A stretch of 64,000 nucleotides of DNA from JAKAGZ01 sp963772675 (GTDB taxonomy: Bacteria; Bacteroidota; Ignavibacteria; Ignavibacteriales; Ignavibacteriaceae), in the NCBI GenBank assembly GCA_963772675.1, contig CAVYYF010000005.1, forward strand, positions 744,001 through 808,000. The letters run 5' to 3'. Shown in pieces: positions 56,464-64,000 of the stretch. Each line of letters begins with the position of its first letter. Position 1 is the stretch's first letter. Made by a program: the position numbers and the translations under genes. Below the pieces are notes generated by a model, which saw only the letters and a list, made by a program, of their open reading frames with translations, had not been told where the DNA came from and searched no databases.

Positions 56464-56539
56464 TCATTTCGAACGGAGTGAGAAATCTTTTGGATAAATA
56501 AAAGATTTCTCGACTTCACTTTGTTCGGTTTCGAAATGA
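56464..56539. repeat. Imperfect inverted repeat, about 76 bp
   Basis: The left arm TCATTTCGAACGGAGTGAG plus AAATCTTTT faces a right arm AAAAGATTTCTC through GTTCGGTTTCGAAATGA, with about 8 nt of loop and a small insertion in the right arm. It lies between the bacilliredoxin stop and the Rrf2 gene. Repeats of this general form recur in intergenic regions of Bacteroidota genomes. It could act as a transcript-end or mRNA-stabilising hairpin. Confidence 0.65.
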
Positions 56540-56571
56540 AAGTATAAAATCAAAAAAAAATATAAGTTAAA

Positions 56572-57048
56572 ATGAAATTCAGTTCACAGGAAGAATATGG
56601 TTTAAGATGTCTGCTTCGTATTGGTAAAGCTGAACCAAAAGGTTTGACGATACCTGAAATAAGCGAGATGGAGGGAATGTCAACTGCTCACGTAGGAAAA
56701 CTTTTAAGAATTCTGCGCATAGGTGAATTTATAGAAAGTGAGCGGGGACAAAACGGCGGTTACAGGCTTGCTCGTCCGGCTGAAGAAATAATTATTGGTG
56801 AAGTTCTGGCTGCATTGGGTGGACGTTTATTTGAATCAAGTTTTTGCCAGGACCATTCCGGAGTTGCAACAATTTGTACAAATTCTATCGACTGTTCCGT
56901 ACGATCGCTATGGAGTAATATTCAAAATATGCTTGATAGCGTTTTGAGTAAAATCACTTTGAAAGATCTTCTCGGCAAGGAAGAGGCTGTGTCTATTCTT
57001 GTAAATAATTATGCAGAAGAAGCCGGAACAAATATTCTGAAAAATTAA
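56572..57048 (+). CDS. Rrf2-family transcription regulator with Fe-S ligand cysteines
   Basis: A 158-aa Rrf2/IscR-like regulator. The N-terminal winged helix shows EEYGLRCLLRIG, MEGMSTAHVGKLLRILR, and the wing ESERGQNGGYRLARP. Three Cys in FCQDHSGVATICTNSIDC (C-x11-C-x5-C, close to the IscR cluster spacing) can hold a 2Fe-2S cluster. Placed next to the suf operon, it may regulate it, but the operator is not identified. The gene is likely separated from the operon by the inverted repeat. Confidence 0.88.
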   Translation: MKFSSQEEYGLRCLLRIGKAEPKGLTIPEISEMEGMSTAHVGKLLRILRIGEFIESERGQNGGYRLARPAEEIIIGEVLAALGGRLFESSFCQDHSGVATICTNSIDCSVRSLWSNIQNMLDSVLSKITLKDLLGKEEAVSILVNNYAEEAGTNILKN

Positions 57049-57381
57049 TCTTGTTTTCTCTTGCTTTAAATATCCATCCTTTTCCAAACTTTCGAATGAT
57101 CTATAAATTTTTATTGTCACTTCCGTAGAAGAAGAATAGCCCGTTGATTCAATTTTTATTCCGTTAACTTCCTTGGATAGTTTAACTTTTGCGAATAACT
57201 TGTTTTTATCAACCAGCTCACGGTTCAATCTTGATTTATCTTCCGGAATGTTTGACAATGCATAATACATCCCTTTTTTCGCATTCTGAAATGCTGTAGT
57301 AATATTCTCTTCATTCTTATTTTGTATATTAATAGCAGAAATTAGAAGAAGTGGAAGAAAGATTATAAGTTTTTTCATACG
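56908..57381 (-). CDS. Secreted hypothetical protein, C-terminus overlapping Rrf2
   Basis: A protein of 157 codons from an ATG at 57381 (GAGGGG just upstream). It has a signal peptide (MKKLIIFLPLLLISAIN), then a helical, charged region (QNAKKGMYYALSNIPEDKSR) and a beta region (VKLSKEVNGIKIESTGYSSS). The last 45 or so residues run 141 nt antisense into the Rrf2 gene and do not look like protein. One extra base near 57060 would put the frame on the TAA at the edge of the Rrf2 stop and end the protein near YLKQE. I do not recognise the family. Confidence 0.55.
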   Translation of the reverse strand, partial: RMKKLIIFLPLLLISAINIQNKNEENITTAFQNAKKGMYYALSNIPEDKSRLNRELVDKNKLFAKVKLSKEVNGIKIESTGYSSSTEVTIKIYRSFESLEKDGYLKQEKTRLIFQNICSGFFCIIIYKNRHSLFLAEKIFQSDFTQNAIKHILNITP

Positions 57382-57438
57382 CCCCTCAGTTTTTTGAAGT
57401 TTACGAAAAAAAAATTTAATAATAAACAAATAAATACA

Positions 57439-58785
57439 TTGGATAATCAAAAAAGCACAATTACACCTATTGATCAAATTATGAAGCCATTCCAGAGTTT
57501 CCTTGAAAAAGAAGCTTCCGGTGGAATTTTATTGCTAATATTCACTGTATTTGCCCTTGTTTGGGCTAATTCACCTTTTGTTGGATCCTATTTGTATTTA
57601 TGGCATACAAAATTTTTAATAGGTTTTGAAAAATTTAGCCTTAATTATTCTTTGCATCACTGGATTAATGATGGTTTAATGGCAATTTTCTTTTTTGTTG
57701 TAGGTCTTGAAATAAAAAGAGAATTGTTGGTGGGCGAGTTGTCCACTTTTAAAAAAGCAACTTTGCCAATAATGGCTGCAATAGGTGGAATGATTTTTCC
57801 GGCACTATTTTATATCGGCTTTAATTTTGGGAAGGAAAGTATTTCCGGTTGGGGAATACCGATGGCAACAGATATTGCTTTTGCCATTGGAATTTTAGCT
57901 TTGCTTGGTTCACGGGTTCCTGTGGCACTTAAAATTTTTATTACAGCTCTTGCCATCGCAGATGATATCGGTGCAGTTCTTGTGATCGCATTCTTTTACA
58001 CCGCGAATATTTCATTTGCAAGCCTGGCCTTTGCAGGAGTGATACTGATCTTACTAATTGCAGCAAATCTTGCGGGAGTAAGAAATCTTATAGTCTACTC
58101 TGTTCTAGGAATAATTCTATGGCTGGCATTCTTATCTTCGGGTGTTCATGCTACTGTTGCAGGAGTTTTGCTTGCATTTACTATTCCGGCATCATCAAGA
58201 ATTAATACTGCACAATTCTTACTTAATGGAAAGAGATTACTGGAGGATTTTGATAAATCCGGTGAAGAGGGACCAAATGTTCTTTCCAGCGAAGAAAGAG
58301 AAACTATTGTGCAAAGCCTTGAAGAAAATTGTGAAAAAATAATGAGCCCTCTCCAACGATTTGAACATAAACTGCATCCCTTTGTTTCATTTCTCATAAT
58401 GCCGGTTTTTGCTCTTGCAAATGCCGGCGTTGCATTAAACAGTAATTTTATTTCAGATTTAACTAATCCCATTTCATTTGGAATCATTGCCGGTTTATTC
58501 CTAGGGAAGCAGATTGGTATTGCATTATTTACCTGGCTTTCTGTAAAATTAAAGATTGCTTCGCTTCCTTCCGGCATCTCCTGGAAACAAATTTATGCTT
58601 CAGGAATATTAGCAGGCGTTGGATTTACAATGTCTCTTTTTATAGCTAACCTTGCGTTTTCCAGTGAGGAATTTTTAACAATTTCGAAGGTTGGTATTTT
58701 ATCCGCTTCTTTGTTATCGGGTTTTATCGGATTTTTTATATTAAGAAGAAGCCTTGCAAGGGAAGCTATTGTAGAAAAAGTCTGA
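57439..58785 (+). CDS. nhaA: Sodium/proton antiporter NhaA
   Basis: NhaA exchanges sodium for protons at the inner membrane. The core shows KPFQSFLEKEASGGILLLIFT at the start, FFFVVGLEIKRELLVGEL, the ion-binding pair of Asp in ALAIADDIGAVLVIAFF, and VGFTMSLFIANLAF near the end, with about 12 spans. The start is uncertain. The reading frame extends upstream to 57394. A TTG at 57439 (reads MDNQKSTITPIDQ) fits the family best, and the first ATG is at 57481. No ribosome-binding site decides it. Confidence 0.93.
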   Translation: MDNQKSTITPIDQIMKPFQSFLEKEASGGILLLIFTVFALVWANSPFVGSYLYLWHTKFLIGFEKFSLNYSLHHWINDGLMAIFFFVVGLEIKRELLVGELSTFKKATLPIMAAIGGMIFPALFYIGFNFGKESISGWGIPMATDIAFAIGILALLGSRVPVALKIFITALAIADDIGAVLVIAFFYTANISFASLAFAGVILILLIAANLAGVRNLIVYSVLGIILWLAFLSSGVHATVAGVLLAFTIPASSRINTAQFLLNGKRLLEDFDKSGEEGPNVLSSEERETIVQSLEENCEKIMSPLQRFEHKLHPFVSFLIMPVFALANAGVALNSNFISDLTNPISFGIIAGLFLGKQIGIALFTWLSVKLKIASLPSGISWKQIYASGILAGVGFTMSLFIANLAFSSEEFLTISKVGILSASLLSGFIGFFILRRSLAREAIVEKV

Positions 58786-58854
58786 TATGACTACTAAATA
58801 GCTTTCACTTCTTAGTTAGCCTCACTATTTTAAACAAATTAAACTAAAAACAAT

Positions 58855-60497
58855 TTGGACACTATGGAACTAAAACTTAACAAACTCGAAAACTTTAGTG
58901 GCAGAAAGGGACCTTTGCTATTAATTATAATGGATGGCGTTGGTCTTGGAAAAGAATACGACGGTAACGCAGTTTATAAAGCTAATACCCCAGTGCTTGA
59001 TAAACTGATGAAATCAAAATTATTCACAAAACTGAAAGCTCACGGCCCGGCGGTTGGTCTTCCGACAGATGACGATATGGGTAACAGCGAAGTGGGGCAC
59101 AATGCAATTGGCGCAGGAAGAATATTCGATCAGGGTGCCAAGCTTGTTAACAAAGCTATGCAAACAGGTGAAATCTTCGAAACTGAAATCTGGAAGAATG
59201 TAATTGAAAGAGGAAAGACAAGGAAGAACAATTCATTTCCTTGGTTTGCTTTCAGACGGAAATGTGCATTCAAATATCAGCCAGCTTTTTATTTTGATAA
59301 ATAAATGTGCAGAGACTGGAATCGAAAAAGTTAGATTGCACATGCTTGCAGATGGAAGAGATGTTCCCGGAAGAACAGCCCTTACTTACATTCAAACAGA
59401 TGGAAGATCTTTTTGAGAAGATAAAAAATGAAAAAGGATTGGAATATAAAATTGCTTCCGGCGGCGGAAGAATGAAAGTTACGATGGACAGATATAACGC
59501 CGATTGGGATATTGTTGAACGCGGCTGGAAAACCCACGTACTTGGTATAGGAAGAAAATTCCATTCCGCAAAAGAAGCTATCGAAACTTTTTATGCTGAA
59601 GACGAAAAAATTATCGATCAGTATCTCGATCCGTTTGTGATTGTTGATGGGAATGAGAAACCTTTGGGAACCATTGAAGACGGCGATTCGGTTGTCTGTT
59701 TTAATTTCAGGGGTGACAGGGCTATTGAAATATCCAGAGCATTCGAAGAAAAAGAGTTAGATAAATTTGACAGGCAGCGAGTTCCTGATGTCTATTATGC
59801 CGGGATGATGCAGTATGATGGTGATCTTTTAATTCCGAAAAATTATCTTGTCTTTCCACCAAAGATTGATAGAACTATCAGCGCATATCTTTGTGCCGAA
59901 AAGGTGAAATCATTTGCAATTTCAGAAACTCAGAAGTACGGACACGTTACTTATTTCTGGAACGGTAACAGGTCTGGCTACATTGATAAATCTCTTGAAA
60001 CGTATGTCGAAATTCCTTCCGACAAAATCGAGTTTGATAAAAAGCCTAAAATGAAGGCTTATGAGATTACAGATAAAACTTCTGAACTGCTAGAATCGAA
60101 TAATTATAAATTCGGAAGAATAAATTTTCCCAACGGGGATATGGTTGGCCACACGGGAAATTTAGATGCTGCCATTATAGCCGTAGAAACAACAGATGAT
60201 TGTGTTGGCAAACTTTTAAAAATAATTGATGAAACCAAAGGAATTGCTCTGATCACAGCAGATCACGGAAATTCTGATGAAATGTATACAGAAAAAAATG
60301 GAGTAAAAACTCCTAAAACTTCGCATACATTGAACCCTGTTCCATTTATTATTTATGATCCCGGGTATAATAATGAATATGAAATGGCCGATGTTAAAAA
60401 CCCCGGTCTGACAAATATTGCCGCAACAATTCTTAACTTGTTAGGCTATGAGAAAGTTGAAGATTATGAGGAATCGTTGATTAAGTTTAATAAGTAG
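58855..60497 (+). CDS. gpmI: Phosphoglycerate mutase, cofactor-independent (frameshifted)
   Basis: The metal-dependent mutase swaps phosphate between 3- and 2-phosphoglycerate. The text is split in three frames. The first carries PLLLIIMDGVGLG and the catalytic Ser in DDMGNSEVGHNAIGAGR. The second, from about 59210, carries HFLGLLSDGNVHSN and HMLADGRDVPGRTALTYI. The third, from about 59395, carries KIASGGGRMKVTMDRYNADW, FNFRGDRAIEISR and the C-terminal metal motifs DMVGHTGNLDAA and ITADHGNSDEM. One extra base at each junction explains all. Repaired it is 546 aa, normal for iPGM. As glycolysis needs it, sequence errors are likely. Confidence 0.9.
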
Positions 60498-60630
60498 CAT
60501 TAGTATAAAATTTTTGGTGTGAAATTACCGTATTATTATAGAAAAAATACCCTTGTTTTTGTTACTCGTTTTATTCATATTTTTTTGTAATTTTAACCTA
60601 ATAAATCCAGTGAATTTACGGAGTTGAAAT

Positions 60631-61670
60631 TTGATTTCTAAAAGGGTGCATTTCTCCTTTCTTTATCAATTATTCTCATTGCATTTCAGATCCATGCACA
60701 AACTACTATTGCCAAATATGCAGGCGAATTTTTAGCAATTGGTGTCGGTGGCCGTGCACTTGGAATGGGCGGTGCTTATGTTGCTGCTGCTAATGATGTG
60801 ACTGCGGGTTATTATAATCCAGCCGGATTAATTAATATAAATTATCCAGAAATTTCTTTAATGCACGAGGAAAGATTCGGCTCACTTGTAAATTATGATT
60901 ATGCGGCCGTTGCCATTCCTTACGGTACAGATATGAGCCTTGGTTTGAGCGTTATACGTCTTGCAGTTGATGGCATACCTGATACAAGAAATGCGCTTGT
61001 TGATGCTAATGGAGATGGTACTCTTAATATTCTTAATGATAGATTGGATTACAGTAAGATTACTGAATTTAGTAACCAGGATTGGGCAATTTATTTATCT
61101 TTTGCAAAAAAAATGTCGGATGAGTTTAGCTATGGTGCGAGTGTTAAAATTATAAGAGAAACGCTTGCCGAATATGGAGCAACCGGAATTGGCTTCGATG
61201 TAGGCGCTCAATATAGACCAATGGATAATTTAATGCTTGGTGCAAATATTCAGGATGTTACTACAACTTTAGTTGCCTGGAGTACAGGAAGGAATGAATT
61301 AATTTCCCCGACAGTTAAAGTTGGCGGCGCATATAAATTTGAATTTCTTGGCGGTACTTTTATGCCTGCCGTGGATATTGACGTAAGATTTGAAGACAGG
61401 CAGTATGCAGCTAATTTTTATATTGGCCCTATCAGCTTTGACAGGCATGTTGGAATAGAATACAATTTTAAAAATATTTTTATGATCAGAGGTGGATATA
61501 ATGATGTTAACCAGTTTACCATTGGGGCTGGGGTAAAGTTACCCAAGCTTAATATTGATTATTCATTTGCAAGATTTAACGGTTCCGCTGATGAAAATCT
61601 TCCTGATACCCATCGTATTTCACTAATTCTTACCCTGGAACAACCTAAATTTTTAAGGGATGGATTATAA
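60631..61670 (+). CDS. PorV/PorQ-like outer-membrane protein (start region frameshifted)
   Basis: An outer-membrane barrel of the PorV/PorQ family linked to type IX secretion. The hallmark is FLAIGVGGRALGMGGAYVAAANDVTAGYYNPAGL, in which the first part is upstream of the ATG at 60765 and is open in the same frame. Going back, it reads a signal peptide (LLSLSIILIAFQIHAQ) up to a stop. A TTG at 60631 with GGAG upstream reads LISKK in another frame, and one missing base near 60645 would join them. Repaired it is about 346 aa. The C-terminal part is alternating barrel strands. It may serve as a shuttle protein of T9SS. Confidence 0.8.
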
Positions 61671-61676
61671 TAAATT

Positions 61677-61926
61677 TTAATTTTTCTCTAAGCTCAAATA
61701 ATCTTCAATTACTTGCCGCAAAGTATTATTGCTAACTGGTTTTGTTATAAACTCATCAATGCCTGCAGAAAATGCATTTTTCTCATCTGCCTTTCGGGTA
61801 TGAGCAGTTAAACAGATGACAGGAATATTATTATACCCTGGATGTTTTTTTATATCTCTAGTTAATTCCAACCCGTTCTTATTACCGTTAAGAGAGATAT
61901 CCATTATTATCAGATCAATTTTTTTT
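61677..61926 (-). pseudogene. Truncated response-regulator receiver domain
   Basis: Only the second half of a CheY-like receiver remains. Its frame is open from about 61926, where KKIDLIIMDISLNG carries the phosphorylated Asp. It continues through IPVICLTAHTRKADEKNA with the conserved Thr and DEFITKP with the Lys. The first beta strand and its acidic pair (about 45 residues) are missing. The remnant abuts the end of the thioredoxin-like gene, with a stop just upstream, so the 5' part was lost by recombination or deletion. No output domain is present. Confidence 0.7.
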
Positions 61927-61941
61927 AGAGGAAATTATGAT

Positions 61942-62538
61942 TTACGATTTCTTTACAAGCACATCGATTTGATTCTTAAGTGTTTCCTTTTGTTGTAAGC
62001 CAATATAAGAAGTAATAATTTTTCCTTTTTGATCGATTATGAATGTTGTGGGAATAGATTGTATGTTACCATATTTTTGTACTACTTCATTATCGCCATA
62101 AACTACTTTATAGTTTATTCCATATTGTTTCATAAATGGTACAACATCACTTTTTGAATCAGTATCGAGTGAAATGCCAATAACAGCAAGATTTTTTTTA
62201 TACGTTTTTTGTAATTCAACCAGGTCAGGTATTCCTCTTCTGCAAGGTGGACACCAGGTAGCCCAAAAATCTAGTATAACTACTTTGCCGCGGTAATCTG
62301 ATAATTTAGTTTGATTTCCCTGTGTGTCAGTTAAAACAAAATCTGGTGCCAATTCTTTACTTGAACTGCTTGTACTAGTGGATGCAGTAGCGGCATACTG
62401 AGTATTAGCATTTGAGTTGTCCTTAGTAGTAGCTTGTTCATCACTTACATTCTTATTCTGACATCCAATTAAAATAAATGAAAAAAACAAGAATGTGGAT
62501 AACATCAGTTTTCCCATATTTAAAAATCTGTAATTCAT
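61942..62538 (-). CDS. TlpA-type thioredoxin-like lipoprotein
   Basis: A 198-aa membrane-bound thiol-disulfide protein. The lipobox LIGC is at about residues 23-26, followed by a Ser/Thr-rich linker. The thioredoxin domain has PDFVLTDTQGNQTKLSDYRGK and the active site WATWCPPCRRGIPDL (near 95), and IQSIPTTFIID is the cis-Pro loop. CCGGAGA precedes the ATG. It likely works in periplasmic thiol reduction or cytochrome maturation. Confidence 0.9.
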   Translation of the reverse strand: MNYRFLNMGKLMLSTFLFFSFILIGCQNKNVSDEQATTKDNSNANTQYAATASTSTSSSSKELAPDFVLTDTQGNQTKLSDYRGKVVILDFWATWCPPCRRGIPDLVELQKTYKKNLAVIGISLDTDSKSDVVPFMKQYGINYKVVYGDNEVVQKYGNIQSIPTTFIIDQKGKIITSYIGLQQKETLKNQIDVLVKKS

Positions 62539-62568
62539 TATATTTCTCCGGTTTTTAGTAAGTCGGTT

Positions 62569-62787
62569 TTATTTTAGTCTTTCCTGTGCTACCTTCTGAT
62601 CATAATTCGGAGGATAGGGTCCATGGTCCGGGACACTTCTCGTATTATTTATTATGAAAAAGATCAAAAGAATAATGACTATAATTATAGTCCACAAAGT
62701 ATTTTTATGCTTCGGATCTATTAGATGCTTCTCCTCCTCTTTTGGTTTCCCATAAGTTCGATCTTTTTGCTTGTTTTTTTGTGCCAT
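62569..62787 (-). CDS. Small single-span membrane protein (72 aa)
   Basis: A 72-aa protein with a charged N-terminus (MAQKNKQKDRTYGKPKEEEK), one membrane span (residues about 32-48, WTIIIVIILLIFFIIN) and a Pro/Asp-rich tail (PDHGPYPPNYDQ). I do not recognise it. It is 30 nt upstream of the TlpA-like gene on the same strand and probably co-transcribed. Confidence 0.6.
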   Translation of the reverse strand: MAQKNKQKDRTYGKPKEEEKHLIDPKHKNTLWTIIIVIILLIFFIINNTRSVPDHGPYPPNYDQKVAQERLK

Positions 62788-62866
62788 AATTAATCCATAA
62801 AAAGTGAGATTTAGTTAATAAAAGATAGTATTAATCTGTGAGTAATTAAAACTATTTAGGTTTGGG

Positions 62867-63916
62867 CTATGCAGTAGCGCCGCCACAGCTGGATCCGGCT
62901 CCGGCTGTGCAGCCGTAACAATGTTGTCCAGTTACAATTAGCCTGTTATTAAGTAGCCCTGTCTCAAAATCCTGAATATTTTTTGGGGAGCCATTTGTGA
63001 GAGGTAGTTCAAGCATCTGGTTAAAATCACAGTCGTAAAGCTGTCCATCCCAGCCAACGGATATAGTGTTTCTGCACATTACATTTAATGCTGCAGCAGG
63101 GTTAAACGCAGAAATAAGTTTGTTCATATAATTCATATAATTTCCTGACTCAATCAGGTAGTCAAGGAACCTGCTTATTGGGAGATTTGTGATAGTATAT
63201 AAATTGTTAAAAACCAATCCAAATTTATTCCACAATTCGCGTTTGTAATCTTTTTCCAGTGATTCCTGTTTCGGAGGCAGGAAAGCACCTAATGGATTAT
63301 AAACCAGGTTAAAAATAAGCCCGCTTTCATCTTTACCGTATCCCAATTCATTTAAAATTTTAATTGCCTGGATTGATTTGTCAAAAACTCCATCTCCTCT
63401 TTGTCTGTCGGTATTTGAAGCAGTGTAATAGGGAAGTGAAGAGATGATCTCAATATTGTTGTCAGCCAAAAATTTTGGGAAATCTTCAAATCCGTTTGAA
63501 ACAAGAATTGTAAGATTAGATCGCACAATTATGTGACGATTAAGTCTTTTAATTTCTGAAATAAACCATTTGAAGTCAGGATTCATTTCCGGAGCTCCGC
63601 CTGTAAGATCCACAGTTTGAATGTTTGTTTTTGCCAGTGCATCAATACAGTACTGCATTGTTTCTCTGGTCATAATTTCTTTTCTGTCAGGACCCGCATC
63701 AACGTGACAGTGCTTACAAACCTGGTTACACATTTTTCCAATGTTGATCTGTATTATTTCTAACTCAGTAGCAAATAGTTTGCTTTCCCCGGTTTCTTTA
63801 AACTTTTCTTCAAACCTGGCAAGGCCATCTGTCTGATTAATTATTTTCAGCTGTTCATTAGCAATTGCAAGACTTTCGCCAAAAGCCTTCATGCTTTTAT
63901 GACGCGCTTTTACCAT
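62867..63916 (-). CDS. arsS: Arsenosugar biosynthesis radical SAM protein ArsS
   Basis: A 349-aa radical SAM enzyme of the ArsS type, proposed to make arsenosugars from methylated arsenic. The Fe-S/SAM cluster Cys are in KMCNQVCKHCHVDAGPDR (C-x3-C-x2-C, residues about 62-68). VDLTGGAPEMNPDF and RSNLT are further family text. The C-terminus HCYGCTAGAGSSCGGATA is the auxiliary Cys motif of ArsS. In selenoprotein members one of these is Sec, but here all are normal Cys codons. The partial gene at the window edge is its usual CMD-family neighbour. Confidence 0.9.
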   Translation of the reverse strand: MVKARHKSMKAFGESLAIANEQLKIINQTDGLARFEEKFKETGESKLFATELEIIQINIGKMCNQVCKHCHVDAGPDRKEIMTRETMQYCIDALAKTNIQTVDLTGGAPEMNPDFKWFISEIKRLNRHIIVRSNLTILVSNGFEDFPKFLADNNIEIISSLPYYTASNTDRQRGDGVFDKSIQAIKILNELGYGKDESGLIFNLVYNPLGAFLPPKQESLEKDYKRELWNKFGLVFNNLYTITNLPISRFLDYLIESGNYMNYMNKLISAFNPAAALNVMCRNTISVGWDGQLYDCDFNQMLELPLTNGSPKNIQDFETGLLNNRLIVTGQHCYGCTAGAGSSCGGATA

Positions 63917-63950
63917 AATTTTTTAATTTATTTTTGATAAGTTTAACTAA

Positions 63951-64000
63951 TTACATAGTAAGTTTTTCGTGCACGTTCTTCATTTGTACGCCGTGAACAA
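63951..64000 (-). CDS. CMD-family (arsenosugar-associated peroxidase-like) protein, 3' end only
   Basis: The last 16 codons read VHGVQMKNVHEKLTM and a stop at 63951. This matches the C-terminus of the carboxymuconolactone-decarboxylase-like protein found beside ArsS (a VHGVQM-type ending). Its stop lies 34 nt upstream of the arsS ATG on the same strand, as expected for an operon. The match is short, so moderate confidence. Confidence 0.55.
   Translation of the reverse strand, partial: VHGVQMKNVHEKLTM

Noticed and set aside
58146..58577. 143-codon minus-strand frame inside nhaA
   Set aside because: It is antisense to a highly conserved membrane protein and lacks its own start signals.
53822..60497. 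Programmed frameshifting in sufS and gpmI
   Set aside because: No slippery heptamer or pseudoknot is visible at the junctions, and the same type of single-base break occurs in many unrelated genes here.
62867..62930. Selenocysteine in the ArsS C-terminus
   Set aside because: Every Cys in the C-terminal motif is encoded by a normal TGT or TGC codon; no in-frame TGA is present.
1..64000. CRISPR array, tRNA, rRNA, insertion sequences or phage genes
   Set aside because: No regular direct repeats, no cloverleaf-like sequence in the gaps and no transposase or phage protein text were seen on either strand.

Overview
The window is AT-rich bacterial chromosome, most likely from the Ignavibacteria (Bacteroidota/Chlorobiota group). 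The evidence is a type IX secretion (T9SS) C-terminal sorting tail with the NYPNPFNPSTTI signature, a PorV/PorQ-like outer-membrane protein, a TonB-dependent receptor paired with a DUF4249 lipoprotein, Kdo/LPS genes and many secreted beta-propeller proteins. I see no rRNA, tRNA, CRISPR array, insertion sequence or phage gene. The content is mostly housekeeping plus one large surface-glycan locus.

Layout. 1-2.4 kb: the 5' end of an amidinotransferase (arginine deiminase/dimethylargininase superfamily) divergent from carbamate kinase (arcC) and ornithine carbamoyltransferase (argF). 2.5-8.1 kb: small genes including an outer-membrane barrel, a GYD protein, a YbaK-type deacylase, a broken fatty acid desaturase, a DUF2721 protein, an exported isoaspartyl peptidase and a DinB-like protein. 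8.1-19.3 kb, minus strand: waaA with a GT9 glycosyltransferase, fbp, an asymmetric heterodimeric ABC exporter, serS and leuS. 19.7-23.9 kb: three secreted propeller genes, two of them decayed. 24-30.9 kb: two PLP fold-III decarboxylases (one is lysA) flanking the TonB receptor/DUF4249 pair, then an RCK potassium channel. 31-34 kb: a lipoprotein and priA.

34.1-50 kb is a glycan or O-antigen-type locus, nearly all on the minus strand. It holds a sugar aminotransferase, six glycosyltransferases, a flippase, a YfhO-type membrane protein and five methyltransferases. 50.2-57 kb is a complete suf Fe-S operon (sufBCDSU, sufT-like, bacilliredoxin) followed by an Rrf2 regulator with cysteines. 57.4-64 kb holds nhaA, gpmI, a PorV-like gene, a response-regulator fragment, a TlpA-type lipoprotein and arsS, with the last codons of its usual CMD-family partner at the window edge.

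A striking property is the number of broken reading frames. I repaired about a dozen by reading across frames, including essential genes (sufS, gpmI). Nearly all are explained by one extra base rather than a missing one. This suggests insertion-type sequencing errors for many of them. A few genes, especially the secreted propellers at 19.7-23.9 kb, also carry in-frame stops and look genuinely decayed. No single obviously new system stands out. The best leads are the methyltransferase-rich glycan locus, the cysteine-rich N-terminal module of two GT9 enzymes, the divergent second decarboxylase and the bacilliredoxin inside the suf operon.
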